Assembly (NCBI RefSeq): GCF_020731415.2 | Contig: NZ_CP088273.1 | Span: forward strand, 3,353,001-3,417,000 | Length of the DNA: 64,000 nucleotides | Reading direction: 5' to 3' | Source of the DNA: Phyllobacterium sp. T1293 | Lineage (GTDB): Bacteria > Pseudomonadota > Alphaproteobacteria > Rhizobiales > Rhizobiaceae | Part shown: piece by piece, positions 18,557 through 28,396 of the stretch | Position numbering within the stretch: position 1 is the first letter of the stretch | Layout of the letters: each line of letters begins with the position of its first letter | Position numbers and translations under genes: made by a program | Notes under the pieces: generated by a model | The model's input: the letters and a program-made list of their open reading frames with translations, nothing else | What the model was told of the DNA's origin: nothing | Databases searched by the model: none

Positions 18557-19890
18557 TGGTTTCGGAAGTGCGTAACAATCCCAATGCCGTGCTACGCGTT
18601 GAGCATCTCTCGATGAAGTTTGGTGGCCTCGTTGCCATCAATGATCTGAACTTTGAAGCCAAACGCGGGGATATTACCGCCCTGATCGGCCCCAACGGTG
18701 CGGGGAAGACCACAGTCTTCAATTGCATCACTGGTTTCTACAAGCCGACTGAGGGCATGTTGACCATGACCCGCGACAATGGCGAGACATATCTTCTGGA
18801 GCGTATGAGCGATTTCGTCATCACCAAGAAGGCGAAGGTCGCGCGTACATTCCAGAATATCCGGTTGTTCTCGGGTTTGACGGTGCTGGAAAATCTTCTG
18901 GTTGCCCAGCACAATCCGCTGATGTTGTCATCGGGTTATACGGTTCTGGGTCTTCTCGGCTTTCCGACCTATAAGAAGGCAGCTGCAGACGCGATCGAAA
19001 AGGCTCGCTTCTGGCTGGAAAAGATCAATCTGGTTGACCGCGCCGATGATCCTGCGGGCGATCTGCCCTATGGTGCGCAGCGGCGTCTTGAGATTGCCCG
19101 TGCCATGTGTACCGATCCCGAGCTTCTCTGCCTGGATGAGCCTGCAGCGGGCCTCAATGCGCGTGAATCGGCAGAGCTTAATCAGCTCCTGCTGAACATC
19201 CGCAAAGAAACCGGAACATCGATCATCCTGATCGAGCACGACATGTCGGTGGTGATGGAAATCTCCGATCACGTCATCGTTCTGGAGTATGGCACCAAGA
19301 TTTCCGACGGTACGCCCGAAACGGTAAAGAACGATCCGAAGGTTATTGCGGCTTATCTCGGTGTCGAGGACGAAGAGGTTGTCGAACTGATCGAACATGC
19401 CGCGGCAACCGGCAGTGATGACATCACGGCAGCGGTTGATCTGTTGTCGACTGAAGCCATCCACGAAATCGAAGTGACCCATGCGGAACCAGCCGCTGCG
19501 CCGCTCATATCCACGCCTGCAACGAAAGCGGCAAAGGCAGCACCAGCCAAACCGGCCACTGCGAAAGCAAAGACGGCTGCAAAGCCTGCTGATCCAGCCA
19601 TCAAGGCGGGAGCAACATCCAATGCACTCGCCGCGCCGCGCGGTGGCAAGCCGGACAGTCTGATTGTGATCAAAGGGATTGGTCCGGTTAACGAGCGTAA
19701 GCTCAACGAGCATGGTATTTTCCACTTCGACCAGATTGCCGCGTGGAAGAAGGCCGACGTGATTGCCGCCGAAGCCTATCTTGCCTTTGACGGGCGTATC
19801 GCACGCGAAGACTGGATCGGTCAGGCCAAGAAGCTTGCCAAAGAGAACCAGAATAAACCGGCTGCCAAAAAGACCGGAGGGGCTAAGTAA
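18556..19890 (+). CDS. livG: LivG ATPase fused to a C-terminal helix-hairpin-helix domain
   Basis: A 444-residue ABC ATPase; LivG proteins are normally ~250-290 residues. Residues 1-~265 are standard: Walker A GPNGAGKTT, the long LivG insertion after TRDNGETYLLERM, signature region LPYGAQRRLEIARAM, Walker B LLCLDEPAAGLN, and H-loop IEHDMSVV. Next comes an Ala/Lys/Pro-rich linker (about residues 310-365) and a C-terminal domain, LIVIKGIGPVNERKLNEHGI..FDQIAAW..DGRIAREDWIGQAKKLA. This matches the HhH-type module found at the C-terminus of rhizobial NuoE and some L21 proteins. The frame is continuous, and its stop overlaps the livF start (TAATG). Confidence 0.92.
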   Translation: MVSEVRNNPNAVLRVEHLSMKFGGLVAINDLNFEAKRGDITALIGPNGAGKTTVFNCITGFYKPTEGMLTMTRDNGETYLLERMSDFVITKKAKVARTFQNIRLFSGLTVLENLLVAQHNPLMLSSGYTVLGLLGFPTYKKAAADAIEKARFWLEKINLVDRADDPAGDLPYGAQRRLEIARAMCTDPELLCLDEPAAGLNARESAELNQLLLNIRKETGTSIILIEHDMSVVMEISDHVIVLEYGTKISDGTPETVKNDPKVIAAYLGVEDEEVVELIEHAAATGSDDITAAVDLLSTEAIHEIEVTHAEPAAAPLISTPATKAAKAAPAKPATAKAKTAAKPADPAIKAGATSNALAAPRGGKPDSLIVIKGIGPVNERKLNEHGIFHFDQIAAWKKADVIAAEAYLAFDGRIAREDWIGQAKKLAKENQNKPAAKKTGGAK

Positions 19891-20639
19891 TGTCGCAAAC
19901 ACAACCTCTTCCGAAGAGCGGAGCCCTTCTCAGTATCGAGAATGTTGAAACCTATTACGGCAATATCCGTGCGCTCAGCGGTGTCAGCGTTCATGCGGAT
20001 GCGGGCGAAATCGTCACGTTGATCGGCGCCAACGGTGCCGGCAAGTCGACGCTGATGATGACCATTTTTGGTATGCCGCGCGCCCGCACCGGCCGTGTGA
20101 TGTTTGACGGCAGGGATATTACGCAAATGCCGACGCATGAGATTGCGCGTCTGCGTATTGCCCAGTCGCCGGAAGGCCGCCGCATTTTCCCGCGCATGAC
20201 CGTGCAGGAAAATCTGCAGATGGGCGCCAGCCTCGATAATCTGGAATTTTATGACGAGGATGTGCGCAAGGTCTTTGAGCTGTTTCCGCGATTGAAGGAG
20301 CGTATCAATCAGCGTGGCGGCACCCTGTCGGGCGGTGAGCAGCAGATGCTGGCCATTGGCCGGGCATTGATGGCGCGCCCGCGTCTGCTCCTGCTGGATG
20401 AACCATCGCTTGGCCTTGCACCTTTGATCATCAAGCATATTTTCGAGGCGATCAAGGAACTGAACAGGTCGACGGGTCTCACTGTGTTTCTGGTTGAGCA
20501 GAACGCCTTCGGTGCTTTGAAACTGGCGGATCGCGGCTATGTGATGGTCAACGGCATCGTGACGATGAGTGGATCGAGCAAAGACCTTCTCGCCAATCCG
20601 GAAGTGCGCGCGGCCTATCTTGAAGGCGGACGTCACTAA
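19890..20639 (+). CDS. livF: branched-chain amino acid ABC transporter ATPase LivF
   Basis: The second ATPase of the importer, 249 residues, ordinary length. It has Walker A GANGAGKSTL near residue 48, Q-loop region IAQSPEGRRIFPRMTVQENL, signature LSGGEQQMLAIGRALM, Walker B LLLLDEPSLGL and H-loop VEQNAFGAL, which in LivF carries Gln rather than His. It follows LivG with overlapping start and stop codons. Unlike LivG it has no C-terminal addition. Confidence 0.95.
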   Translation: MSQTQPLPKSGALLSIENVETYYGNIRALSGVSVHADAGEIVTLIGANGAGKSTLMMTIFGMPRARTGRVMFDGRDITQMPTHEIARLRIAQSPEGRRIFPRMTVQENLQMGASLDNLEFYDEDVRKVFELFPRLKERINQRGGTLSGGEQQMLAIGRALMARPRLLLLDEPSLGLAPLIIKHIFEAIKELNRSTGLTVFLVEQNAFGALKLADRGYVMVNGIVTMSGSSKDLLANPEVRAAYLEGGRH

Positions 20640-20702
20640 CAAGAATAGGACCGGCTTTCCAGCGGGTTCTGGGAAGTCCGGTGCTGCAAGGGGAACATTG
20701 CC

Positions 20703-21056
20703 ATGCAAGGCATTCTGTACGAAGAATCCTCACTCTGGCTGTTTGTGCTGGTGACCTGCCTCATGGGAGGCTGGGCCGCATGGATGGCGGGACGGGCGTG
20801 CGCCAAGACGTGGCGCTCCTATACGATCCTGATTTTCTACATGCTGCTTCTGGGCGTTGCCGTGCGCTTCATTCATTTTGCCCTGTTTGAGGGCACAATG
20901 GTGACACTGCACTATTACGTCATCGATACCATCGTGCTGATTATCATCGGCACATTGGGCTATCGCTACACCCGTACAAACCAGATGGTTCAGCAATATC
21001 ACTGGCTCTATGAAAAAGTTTCTCCCTTCTCATTCAAGGACAGAACAGGGGTCTAA
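20703..21056 (+). CDS. small membrane protein of the liv operon (DUF6867 type)
   Basis: A 117-residue protein with three hydrophobic segments (about residues 10-30, 43-63, 70-92) and a short polar C-terminus ending FSFKDRTGV. The start MQGILYEESSLWLFVLVT follows 63 bases after livF, and livJ starts 127 bases later, so it sits inside the transporter operon. Proteins of this shape occupy the same place in many Rhizobiales liv operons. A role as an accessory subunit of the transporter is inferred only from this position. Confidence 0.75.
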   Translation: MQGILYEESSLWLFVLVTCLMGGWAAWMAGRACAKTWRSYTILIFYMLLLGVAVRFIHFALFEGTMVTLHYYVIDTIVLIIIGTLGYRYTRTNQMVQQYHWLYEKVSPFSFKDRTGV

Positions 21057-21183
21057 TCAATCTCGCTGACGCGAAATGAATCAGCGTGACAACCGCCGGA
21101 AAATCGGCAAATGTGGTCTTCAAGCGATGGGAAAATCCTATCGTTAGGGGTTTCGTAAGTACCTAGAAAATGGGAGTTTTCAA

Positions 21184-22299
21184 ATGAAGAAGTCACTGTT
21201 CTCGAGTGTTGCCGTTGCAGCAATGCTCGCTTTGGGCGGTCATGCCTATGCTGATCTTCTGGTCGGTATCGGCGCTCCGTTGACCGGCCCGAACGCCGCT
21301 TATGGCGCGCAGATTCAGAAGGGCGCAGAAGCCGCTGCAGAAGTCGTAAACGCTGCTGGCGGCGTTAATGGCGAAAAGATCAAATTCGTTCTGGGCGACG
21401 ACGTTTCCGATGCCAAGCAGGGTGTTTCCGTTGCCAACAAGTTCGCAGCCGATGGTGTCAAGTTCGTTATCGGTCACTTCAACTCCGGTGTTTCCATTCC
21501 TGCATCAGAAGTCTATGCGGAAAATGGCATCGTTGAAGTAACGCCTGCTGCAACCAATCCTGTTTTCACCGAACGCGGCCTGTGGAACACATTCCGCACA
21601 TGCGGTCGTGACGATCAGCAGGGTGCCATTGCCGGTGCCTATATTGCCGAGCATTTCAAGGACGCTAAGATCGCTGTCATTCACGACAAGACGCCTTATG
21701 GTCAGGGCCTTGCCGATGAAACCAAGAAGGCGATTGAAGCAAAGGGCCTGAAGCCAGTCCTTTATGAAGGCGTCAATGTTGGCGATAAGGATTTCTCGGC
21801 ACTCATCGCCAAGGCGAAACAGGCCGGTGTTAACGTTCTTTATTGGGGTGGCCTGCACACCGAAGCTGGTCTGATTATCCGCCAGCTGGCTGATCAGGGT
21901 CTCAAGGTCAAGTTCATCTCGGGCGATGGCATTGTAACCAACGAGCTTGCCGCGATTGCCGGTGACGCTGTTGTCGGTACGCTGAATACGTTCGGTCCCG
22001 ATCCACGCACCAACGCAGCCAATAAGGAACTGGTTGAGAAGTTCCGTAAGGCCGGTTTCGAGCCTGAGGCCTACACGCTTTATTCCTATGCGGCCCTGCA
22101 GTCTATCGTTGGAGCGGCTACCGCTGCAAAGTCGAATGATCCTCAGGCCGTTGCCAAGGCTCTGAAGGAAAAAGGCCCGTTCAAGTCGGTTCTCGGCGAT
22201 ATTTCCTTCGATGAGAAGGGCGATCCGAAGCTTCCAGGCTATGTTATGTATGAATGGAAGAAGGACAAGGACGGCAAGTACACTTACGTTCAGCAGTAA
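21184..22299 (+). CDS. livJ: branched-chain amino acid-binding protein, copy 1
   Basis: Periplasmic receptor of the Liv importer, 371 residues. A signal peptide ([23 protein letters not shown]) precedes the type I binding fold: [98 protein letters not shown] lies before the ATG. It ends at a strong terminator, after which a second, nearly colinear copy follows. It binds Leu/Ile/Val or related amino acids; the exact ligand cannot be fixed. Confidence 0.94.
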   Translation: MKKSLFSSVAVAAMLALGGHAYADLLVGIGAPLTGPNAAYGAQIQKGAEAAAEVVNAAGGVNGEKIKFVLGDDVSDAKQGVSVANKFAADGVKFVIGHFNSGVSIPASEVYAENGIVEVTPAATNPVFTERGLWNTFRTCGRDDQQGAIAGAYIAEHFKDAKIAVIHDKTPYGQGLADETKKAIEAKGLKPVLYEGVNVGDKDFSALIAKAKQAGVNVLYWGGLHTEAGLIIRQLADQGLKVKFISGDGIVTNELAAIAGDAVVGTLNTFGPDPRTNAANKELVEKFRKAGFEPEAYTLYSYAALQSIVGAATAAKSNDPQAVAKALKEKGPFKSVLGDISFDEKGDPKLPGYVMYEWKKDKDGKYTYVQQ

Positions 22300-22325
22300 G
22301 CCTTTCCGATCCCTATATAGTTGCG

Positions 22326-22357
22326 AAATGCCCGGCCTTTGTGCCGGGCATTTTGTT
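22326..22357 (+). terminator. terminator of the first livJ
   Basis: Stem AATGCCCGGC (22327-22336) / GCCGGGCATT (22343-22352), 6-base loop, T-rich tail. It separates the two binding-protein genes, so the second probably has its own promoter. Confidence 0.85.
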
Positions 22358-22478
22358 TTGGACATTTGAGTTCGCTGTGCGCACTATGTGTCGTGTGCAA
22401 CGCAATAAATGTTGCGCATTGAAGATTTTGCCTTCTCTTTTGATGTTATTCATTTCCTGGCGCAGGGGGAGCCGTTCC

Positions 22479-23594
22479 ATGAAATCATTGTCACTACAGG
22501 GCGTTGCGGTCGCTATTACGCTTATGCTGGGCGGTCAGGCCCATGCGGACATTCTCGTTGGCATCGGCGCACCACTGACCGGTCCTAATGCGGCTTTTGG
22601 CGCACAGATGCGCAAGGGTGCCGAGATGGCATTCGAGGAGATCAATGCGGCTGGTGGCATCAATGGCGAAAAGGTTGCTCTAACCTTTGGCGATGACGCA
22701 TCTGATCCCAAGCAGGGCGTTTCCATTGCCAATAAGTTTGCAGCTGATGGCGTCAAATTTGTCATCGGGCACTACAATTCCGGCGTATCCATTCCCGCTT
22801 CGGATGTTTATGCCGAGAATGGCATTCTTCAGGTAACGCCCGCTTCGACCAATCCCAACTTCACCGAGCGCGGATTGTGGAATGCTTTCCGCATCTGTGG
22901 GCGCGATGATCAGCAGGGCGTGGTGGCAGGTGCCTATATTGCCGAGCATTTCAAGGATGCCAAAGTCGCCATTGTTCATGACAAGACGCCCTATGGCGAA
23001 GGACTTGCCAATGAGACGAAGAAAGCCCTCAATGCCCATGGCATGACGGAAGTCCTGTTCGAGGGCGTGCATGCGGGCGACAAGGACTATTCAGCTCTTG
23101 TTTCCAAAGCGAAGGAAAATGGCGTTACCCTGCTCTATTGGGGCGGTTTGCACACGGAGGCCGGACTGATTATCCGGCAGCTCGCCGATCAGGGCCTGAA
23201 AGTGCAGTTCATGTCGGGCGCTGCAATCGTCTCCAATGAACTGGCAGCAATTGCCGGAGATGCCATTGCGGGAACACTCAACACCTTCGGCCCCGATCCG
23301 CGCAACAATCCGGCCAATGACGAACTGGTCAAGAAATTCCGCGCGACAGGCTTCGAACCGGAGGCGTTTACGCTCTACACCTATGGCGCGGTGCAGGCGA
23401 TTGCAGCAGCTGCCACGGCAGTCAAATCAAACGATCCGGAAACGGTCGCCAAGGCGCTGAAAGCCAATGGTCCGTTCAAGACCGTTCTGGGCGATCTCGC
23501 CTTTGACGAGAAGGGCGATCCGAAGTTTCCCGGCTATGTAATGTACGAATGGAAAAAGGGGCCGGATGGCAAGTACACCTACTTCCAGCAATGA
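22479..23594 (+). CDS. livJ: branched-chain amino acid-binding protein, copy 2
   Basis: A second 371-residue receptor, identical in length to the first and colinear without gaps as far as I can align by eye ([62 protein letters not shown]). I use the ATG at 22479 since AGGGGGAG lies eight bases before it and it opens a signal peptide ending AHA; the frame continues upstream through the terminator without meaning. Differences cluster in the signal peptide and scattered positions (for example [12 protein letters not shown] for [12 protein letters not shown]), which suggests a tandem duplication that has had time to diverge in ligand preference. Confidence 0.93.
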   Translation: MKSLSLQGVAVAITLMLGGQAHADILVGIGAPLTGPNAAFGAQMRKGAEMAFEEINAAGGINGEKVALTFGDDASDPKQGVSIANKFAADGVKFVIGHYNSGVSIPASDVYAENGILQVTPASTNPNFTERGLWNAFRICGRDDQQGVVAGAYIAEHFKDAKVAIVHDKTPYGEGLANETKKALNAHGMTEVLFEGVHAGDKDYSALVSKAKENGVTLLYWGGLHTEAGLIIRQLADQGLKVQFMSGAAIVSNELAAIAGDAIAGTLNTFGPDPRNNPANDELVKKFRATGFEPEAFTLYTYGAVQAIAAAATAVKSNDPETVAKALKANGPFKTVLGDLAFDEKGDPKFPGYVMYEWKKGPDGKYTYFQQ

Positions 23595-23764
23595 GTTTTC
23601 GTCCTGACACACTCGGTGAAATAGCTGTCCAAATGTGGGGCATTTTGCCGTTGGACATTTCACTATCTTGTGATCAATATGCATTGTTTGCAGTGCAGCA
23701 ATCACCCCGCCCAGCATGGGTTTCATCGCTCATATTGCGTCTATAAGATTTCGGAGTTTTCGCT

Positions 23765-26700
23765 TTGCCTATCAAGAAAATCCTCGTCGCCAATCGATCA
23801 GAAATTGCTATCCGTGTTTTCCGTGCCGCCAACGAGCTTGGCATGAAAACCGTGGCGATATGGGCGGAGGAAGACAAGCTGGCGCTGCACCGCTTCAAGG
23901 CGGATGAATCCTATCAGGTTGGGCGTGGACCGCATCTTGCCAAGGATATGGGGCCGATTGAAAGCTACCTGTCGATTGAGGAAATCATCCGCGTGGCAAA
24001 GCTATCAGGCGCGGATGCAATTCATCCGGGCTATGGGCTGCTTTCCGAAAGTCCGGAGTTTGCCGAAGCGTGCGGTGAAGCCGGGATCATCTTCATTGGC
24101 CCGAAGCCCGAAACCATGCGCCGCCTTGGCAACAAGGTTGCAGCGCGTAATCTGGCTATCGAGATCGGCGTTCCTGTCGTTCCGGCAACGGACCCGCTGC
24201 CTGACGATATGGATGAGGTGAAGAAGCTCGCGGAAACGATCGGCTACCCTGTGATGCTGAAAGCGTCGTGGGGTGGCGGTGGTCGCGGCATGCGCGCCAT
24301 CTTCTCTCCCGATGATATTGCCCGCGAAGTAACCGAGGGCAAGCGCGAAGCCAAGGCGGCTTTCGGCAAGGATGAAGTCTATCTGGAAAAGCTGGTGCAG
24401 CGGGCGCGGCATGTCGAGGTGCAAATCCTCGGTGATACCCATGGCAATGCGGTGCATCTGTTCGAGCGCGACTGCTCGATCCAGCGACGTAACCAGAAAG
24501 TTGTCGAGCGCGCTCCTGCGCCTTATCTCAACGAGGCGCAGCGCAAGGAGATCGCGGATTACGGTCTGAAGATCGCCAAGGAAACCAGCTATATCGGTGC
24601 GGGTACCATCGAATTTCTGATGGATTCTGACACAAACCAGTTCTATTTCATCGAGGTCAATCCACGCATTCAGGTTGAGCATACGGTCACCGAAGAAGTT
24701 ACCGGCATCGATATCGTCAAGGCGCAGATCCGTATCCTCGAAGGTGCCACCATTGGCACGCCGGAATCTGGTGTTCCTGCCCAGAAAGACATCAAACTGA
24801 ACGGCCATGCCTTGCAATGCCGTATCACCACGGAAGACCCTGAGCAGAATTTCATTCCGGATTACGGTCGTATCACCGCCTATCGCGGTGCAACGGGCTT
24901 TGGTATCCGGCTTGATGGAGGCACAGCCTATTCCGGCGCGGTCATTACCCGCTACTACGATCCGCTTCTGGAAAAGATTACCGCCTGGTCGCCAACAGCG
25001 GATGAAACAATCCAGCGTATGCACCGCGCCCTGCGCGAGTTCCGTATTCGCGGCGTCGCCACCAATCTGACCTTCCTTGAAGCCATCATTACCCATCCGA
25101 AATTTGCCGATAATAGCTATACGACGAAGTTCATCGACACGACGCCTGAGCTGTTCGAGCAGGTGAAGCGGCAGGACCGCGCCACCAAGCTTCTGACTTA
25201 TCTCGCCGATGTGACTGTTAATGGCCATCCTGAGACCAAAGGCCGTGCGACACCACCGGAAGAGGCGGCATTGCCACGGGTACCGTTCATCGAAACGCCG
25301 ATCCCGGATGGTACCAAGCAACTTCTCGATCAGCTTGGGCCAAAGAAGTTCGGCGAGTGGATGCGCAATGAGAAGCGCGCGCTGTTTACCGATACCACCA
25401 TGCGCGACGGTCATCAGTCTCTGCTGGCAACGCGCGTGCGCACGTTTGATATTGCCCGGGTGGCGGGCACCTATGCGCGTGCTTTGCCGCAGCTTTTCTC
25501 GCTGGAATGCTGGGGTGGCGCGACGTTCGATGTCTCCATGCGCTTCCTGACTGAAGATCCGTGGGAACGGCTTGCTGAAGTGCGGGAAGCTGCGCCGAAT
25601 ATCCTGCTGCAGATGCTTCTGCGTGGTGCCAATGGCGTTGGTTACAAGAGCTATCCTGATAATGTGGTCAGATATTTCGTGCAGCAGGCGGCGCGCAATG
25701 GCGTCGATGTGTTCCGCGTTTTCGACAGTCTCAATTGGGTCGAGAATATGCGCGTTACCATGGATGCGGTGCTGGAAGAGAACAAGCTCTGCGAAGCCTC
25801 CATCTGTTACACTGGCGATATTCTGAATTCCGCCCGGCCCCAATATGACCTGAAATATTACACCGGTCTGGCACAGGAGGTCGAAAAGGCCGGGGCGCAC
25901 ATTATCGCCATCAAGGATATGGCTGGTCTGCTGAAACCCGGTGCTGCAAAGGTATTGTTCAAGGCGCTGCGCGAGGCTACGGATCTGCCATTGCATTTCC
26001 ATACCCATGACACATCAGGTATCTCGGCGGCGACAGTGCTTGCCGCCGTGGATGCGGGTGTTGATGTGGTCGACGCTGCGATGGATGCTCTATCAGGCAA
26101 TACCTCACAGCCATGCCTTGGCTCGATTGTCGAGGCGCTCAAGGGCACGGAGCGCGATCCCGGCCTTGATCCGGAATGGATTCGTCGCATTTCGTTCTAT
26201 TGGGAAGCGGTGCGCACACAATATGCGGCGTTTGAAAGTGATCTGAAGGGTCCGGCATCGGAAGTCTATCTGCACGAAATGCCGGGAGGCCAGTTCACGA
26301 ACCTCAAAGAACAGGCACGCTCGCTCGGCCTTGAGACGCGCTGGCACGAGGTGGCGCAGGCCTATGCCGACGTGAACCAGATGTTTGGCGATATCGTCAA
26401 GGTCACGCCCTCGTCGAAGGTTGTTGGCGACATGGCGCTGATGATGGTCAGTCAGGACCTGTCGGTTGCGGATGTGAAGAACCCGGATAAGGATATCTCG
26501 TTCCCCGACTCCGTCGTATCGATGATGCGCGGCGATCTTGGCCAGCCGCCAAAGGGTTGGCCGAAGGATATCCAGAAGAAGATATTGAAAGACGAGAAGC
26601 CGTTCACGGAACGGCCCGGTTCATTGCTGGCACCGGCTGATCTTGTGGCTGAGCGTAAGGAGATTGAGGAGAAGCTGGAACGCAAGGTCAGTGACCAGGA

Positions 26701-27220
26701 GTTTGCATCTTACCTTATGTATCCAAAAGTCTTTACCGACTTTGCGGTAACGCACGGGACCTATGGCCCGACGAGCGTGTTGCCGACGCATGTCTATTTC
26801 TATGGTCTGGCGCAGGAAGAGGAAGTCTTCCTCGATATTGAACGCGGCAAGACGCTGGTTGTGCGTAATCTTGCGGTGGGTGAGCCGGACGAGAAGGGCA
26901 TGGTTACTGTGTTCTTCGAAATGAACGGCCAGCCGCGCCGCGTGAAGGTGCCTGATCGCACCCGCGCTGGCGGTGTTGGCGTCAGGCGCAAGGCAGAACT
27001 TGGCAATGACAAACATGTCGGCGCGCCCATGCCGGGTATTGTTTCCACGGTGGGTGTCACGGTTGGTCAGAAGGTCAATGCGGGTGATGTTCTGCTTTCC
27101 ATTGAAGCCATGAAGATGGAAACAGCCTTGCGCGCCGAGCGTGATGGCACGCTGGCCGAAATTCTGGTGCGCGCTGGCGATCAGATCGATGCAAAGGACC
27201 TGCTCGCCGTTTACGAGTAA
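23765..27220 (+). CDS. pyc: pyruvate carboxylase
   Basis: Biotin-dependent anaplerotic enzyme making oxaloacetate from pyruvate. The single 1151-residue chain has all domains: biotin carboxylase (residues 1-~460, KASWGGGGRGMR, EVNPRIQVEHTVTEE), carboxyltransferase (~540-830, TTMRDGHQSLLATRVRT, KDMAGLLKP, HFHTHDTSG), the allosteric/tetramer region, and the biotin carrier with EAMKM, Lys 1117 being the biotinylated residue. The start is a TTG at 23765 with GGAG upstream; no ATG fits the conserved IKKILVANRSEIAIR beginning. It stands alone between livJ and a repeat element. Confidence 0.97.
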   Translation: MPIKKILVANRSEIAIRVFRAANELGMKTVAIWAEEDKLALHRFKADESYQVGRGPHLAKDMGPIESYLSIEEIIRVAKLSGADAIHPGYGLLSESPEFAEACGEAGIIFIGPKPETMRRLGNKVAARNLAIEIGVPVVPATDPLPDDMDEVKKLAETIGYPVMLKASWGGGGRGMRAIFSPDDIAREVTEGKREAKAAFGKDEVYLEKLVQRARHVEVQILGDTHGNAVHLFERDCSIQRRNQKVVERAPAPYLNEAQRKEIADYGLKIAKETSYIGAGTIEFLMDSDTNQFYFIEVNPRIQVEHTVTEEVTGIDIVKAQIRILEGATIGTPESGVPAQKDIKLNGHALQCRITTEDPEQNFIPDYGRITAYRGATGFGIRLDGGTAYSGAVITRYYDPLLEKITAWSPTADETIQRMHRALREFRIRGVATNLTFLEAIITHPKFADNSYTTKFIDTTPELFEQVKRQDRATKLLTYLADVTVNGHPETKGRATPPEEAALPRVPFIETPIPDGTKQLLDQLGPKKFGEWMRNEKRALFTDTTMRDGHQSLLATRVRTFDIARVAGTYARALPQLFSLECWGGATFDVSMRFLTEDPWERLAEVREAAPNILLQMLLRGANGVGYKSYPDNVVRYFVQQAARNGVDVFRVFDSLNWVENMRVTMDAVLEENKLCEASICYTGDILNSARPQYDLKYYTGLAQEVEKAGAHIIAIKDMAGLLKPGAAKVLFKALREATDLPLHFHTHDTSGISAATVLAAVDAGVDVVDAAMDALSGNTSQPCLGSIVEALKGTERDPGLDPEWIRRISFYWEAVRTQYAAFESDLKGPASEVYLHEMPGGQFTNLKEQARSLGLETRWHEVAQAYADVNQMFGDIVKVTPSSKVVGDMALMMVSQDLSVADVKNPDKDISFPDSVVSMMRGDLGQPPKGWPKDIQKKILKDEKPFTERPGSLLAPADLVAERKEIEEKLERKVSDQEFASYLMYPKVFTDFAVTHGTYGPTSVLPTHVYFYGLAQEEEVFLDIERGKTLVVRNLAVGEPDEKGMVTVFFEMNGQPRRVKVPDRTRAGGVGVRRKAELGNDKHVGAPMPGIVSTVGVTVGQKVNAGDVLLSIEAMKMETALRAERDGTLAEILVRAGDQIDAKDLLAVYE

Positions 27221-27322
27221 ATGTCGGTCTATCCCCGTTGCTAATGCCTCGCGCCCTTAAATTAAAACTGAGAGCGCGATGACTTTGTTTAGTGCCGATT
27301 GCAGATAACGGTGTTCTGGTTG

Positions 27323-27451
27323 GTGGTTCGACAAGCTCACCATGAGGGAGAGGGGTGATGTAAGGGAGCCATATTCTGCACCCTTTGCGCTGCAATCTCT
27401 CCGATTATCGTTGCATCCACACTCTCCCTCATGGTGAGCTTGTCGAACCAC
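27323..27451. repeat. inverted-repeat element with perfect 30-bp arms
   Basis: Arms 27323-27352 and 27422-27451 are exact reverse complements of each other; each contains GTTCGACAAGCTCACCATGA. About 69 bases lie between them. The transcript could form a long hairpin in the 393-base gap between pyc and the DeoR gene. A short repeat with this core is widespread in alphaproteobacterial intergenic DNA. The rest of the gap shows no gene. Confidence 0.85.
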
Positions 27452-27613
27452 GAACCATAACCACCTCTCATCACCCAACATAACACTCGCGTGCCCATTT
27501 GTGCGCATATCGGCATAAACAGGCGTTGAAAATAAACCATATGTGCAATATGGTGCGTGCAATTAATGTTCTGTGCCGAGCGCAGAACCGCGCGCTTACA
27601 GAGTATTGCCATA

Positions 27614-28396
27614 ATGACCAAAGACCTGTCGCCAGACGAGCGGAAGAGCATGATCCTCAAACGGGTCAATGAATCCGGCCGTGTTCTGGCGAATGCCGTT
27701 GCGGTGGAATTTGGCGTTTCGGAGGATTCCATTCGCCGGGACTTGCGCGAATTGTCGGAGGCGGGTCTCGTTCAACGCTTCCATGGCGGTGCGGCACGCA
27801 GCAGTTCCAGCTTTCGCAGCTTTCAACAGCGCGCCAAGGATGAAACCGCCGGTAAAAAGGCGATTGCCATGGCCGCAGCTGAAAGAATTGCTCCAAATTC
27901 GACAATGCTGCTGGACTCCAGCACGACAGTACTCGAATTTGTCCGCGCTCTGCCCGTCAATCTTCAAATGCGCATCATCACCAGTTCGCCTGACATTGCC
28001 TCCGCTGCTCTCGACCATCCATTGTGTGAGGTCATTCTCCTCGGTGGGACGCTGAACCGGTTCACCCGCAGCGTTATCGGGCAATCGCCCCTTGCCGAAG
28101 TGCAACTCATGCATGTGGATTACTGTGTGCTCGGTGCCTGCGCCATTGACGAAAGTCTGACGTTGCGCGCCGAGAACTATGAAGATGCCCATTTGAAACT
28201 GGCAATGAGCAAGGCGAGCAATGAAGTCATTCTCCTTGCGACAGCTGAAAAACTGCTCAAGCAGGCACCCTTTGCCATTGCTCCCATATCAATCATTTCC
28301 ACGCTCATCACCGATGAAACGGCCGATCCATCGATTGTCGAACGGATAGGCAGCATGGGTGTTGAAATCGTCATAGCCGACAGTCGCGGTGCGTGA
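27614..28396 (+). CDS. DeoR/GlpR-family transcriptional regulator
   Basis: A 260-residue repressor-type protein. The N-terminal DeoR helix-turn-helix is RKSMILKRVNESGRVLANAVAVEFGVSEDSIRRDLRELSEAGL followed by QRFHGGAA, and the C-terminal DeoRC sensor has MLLDSSTTVLEFVRAL (sugar-phosphate binding) and DYCVLGACAIDESLTL. I use the ATG at 27614, the normal family start. Its stop shares a base with the start of the MFS gene (TGATG), so the two are coupled and the regulator probably governs uptake of the permease substrate, likely a sugar. Confidence 0.88.
   Translation: MTKDLSPDERKSMILKRVNESGRVLANAVAVEFGVSEDSIRRDLRELSEAGLVQRFHGGAARSSSSFRSFQQRAKDETAGKKAIAMAAAERIAPNSTMLLDSSTTVLEFVRALPVNLQMRIITSSPDIASAALDHPLCEVILLGGTLNRFTRSVIGQSPLAEVQLMHVDYCVLGACAIDESLTLRAENYEDAHLKLAMSKASNEVILLATAEKLLKQAPFAIAPISIISTLITDETADPSIVERIGSMGVEIVIADSRGA

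Noticed and set aside
18928..19902. 324-codon minus-strand frame inside livG
   Set aside because: Mirror of the coding strand including the repetitive linker; no independent support.
23600..23660. TGTCCAA..TTGGACA dyad after the second livJ as a terminator
   Set aside because: Large loop and no T tract; not convincing as an intrinsic terminator.
24005..26008. 667-codon open frame on the minus strand inside pyc
   Set aside because: It lies entirely antisense to a complete pyruvate carboxylase and has no domain-like motifs; long antisense frames are common in GC-rich genes with biased third positions.
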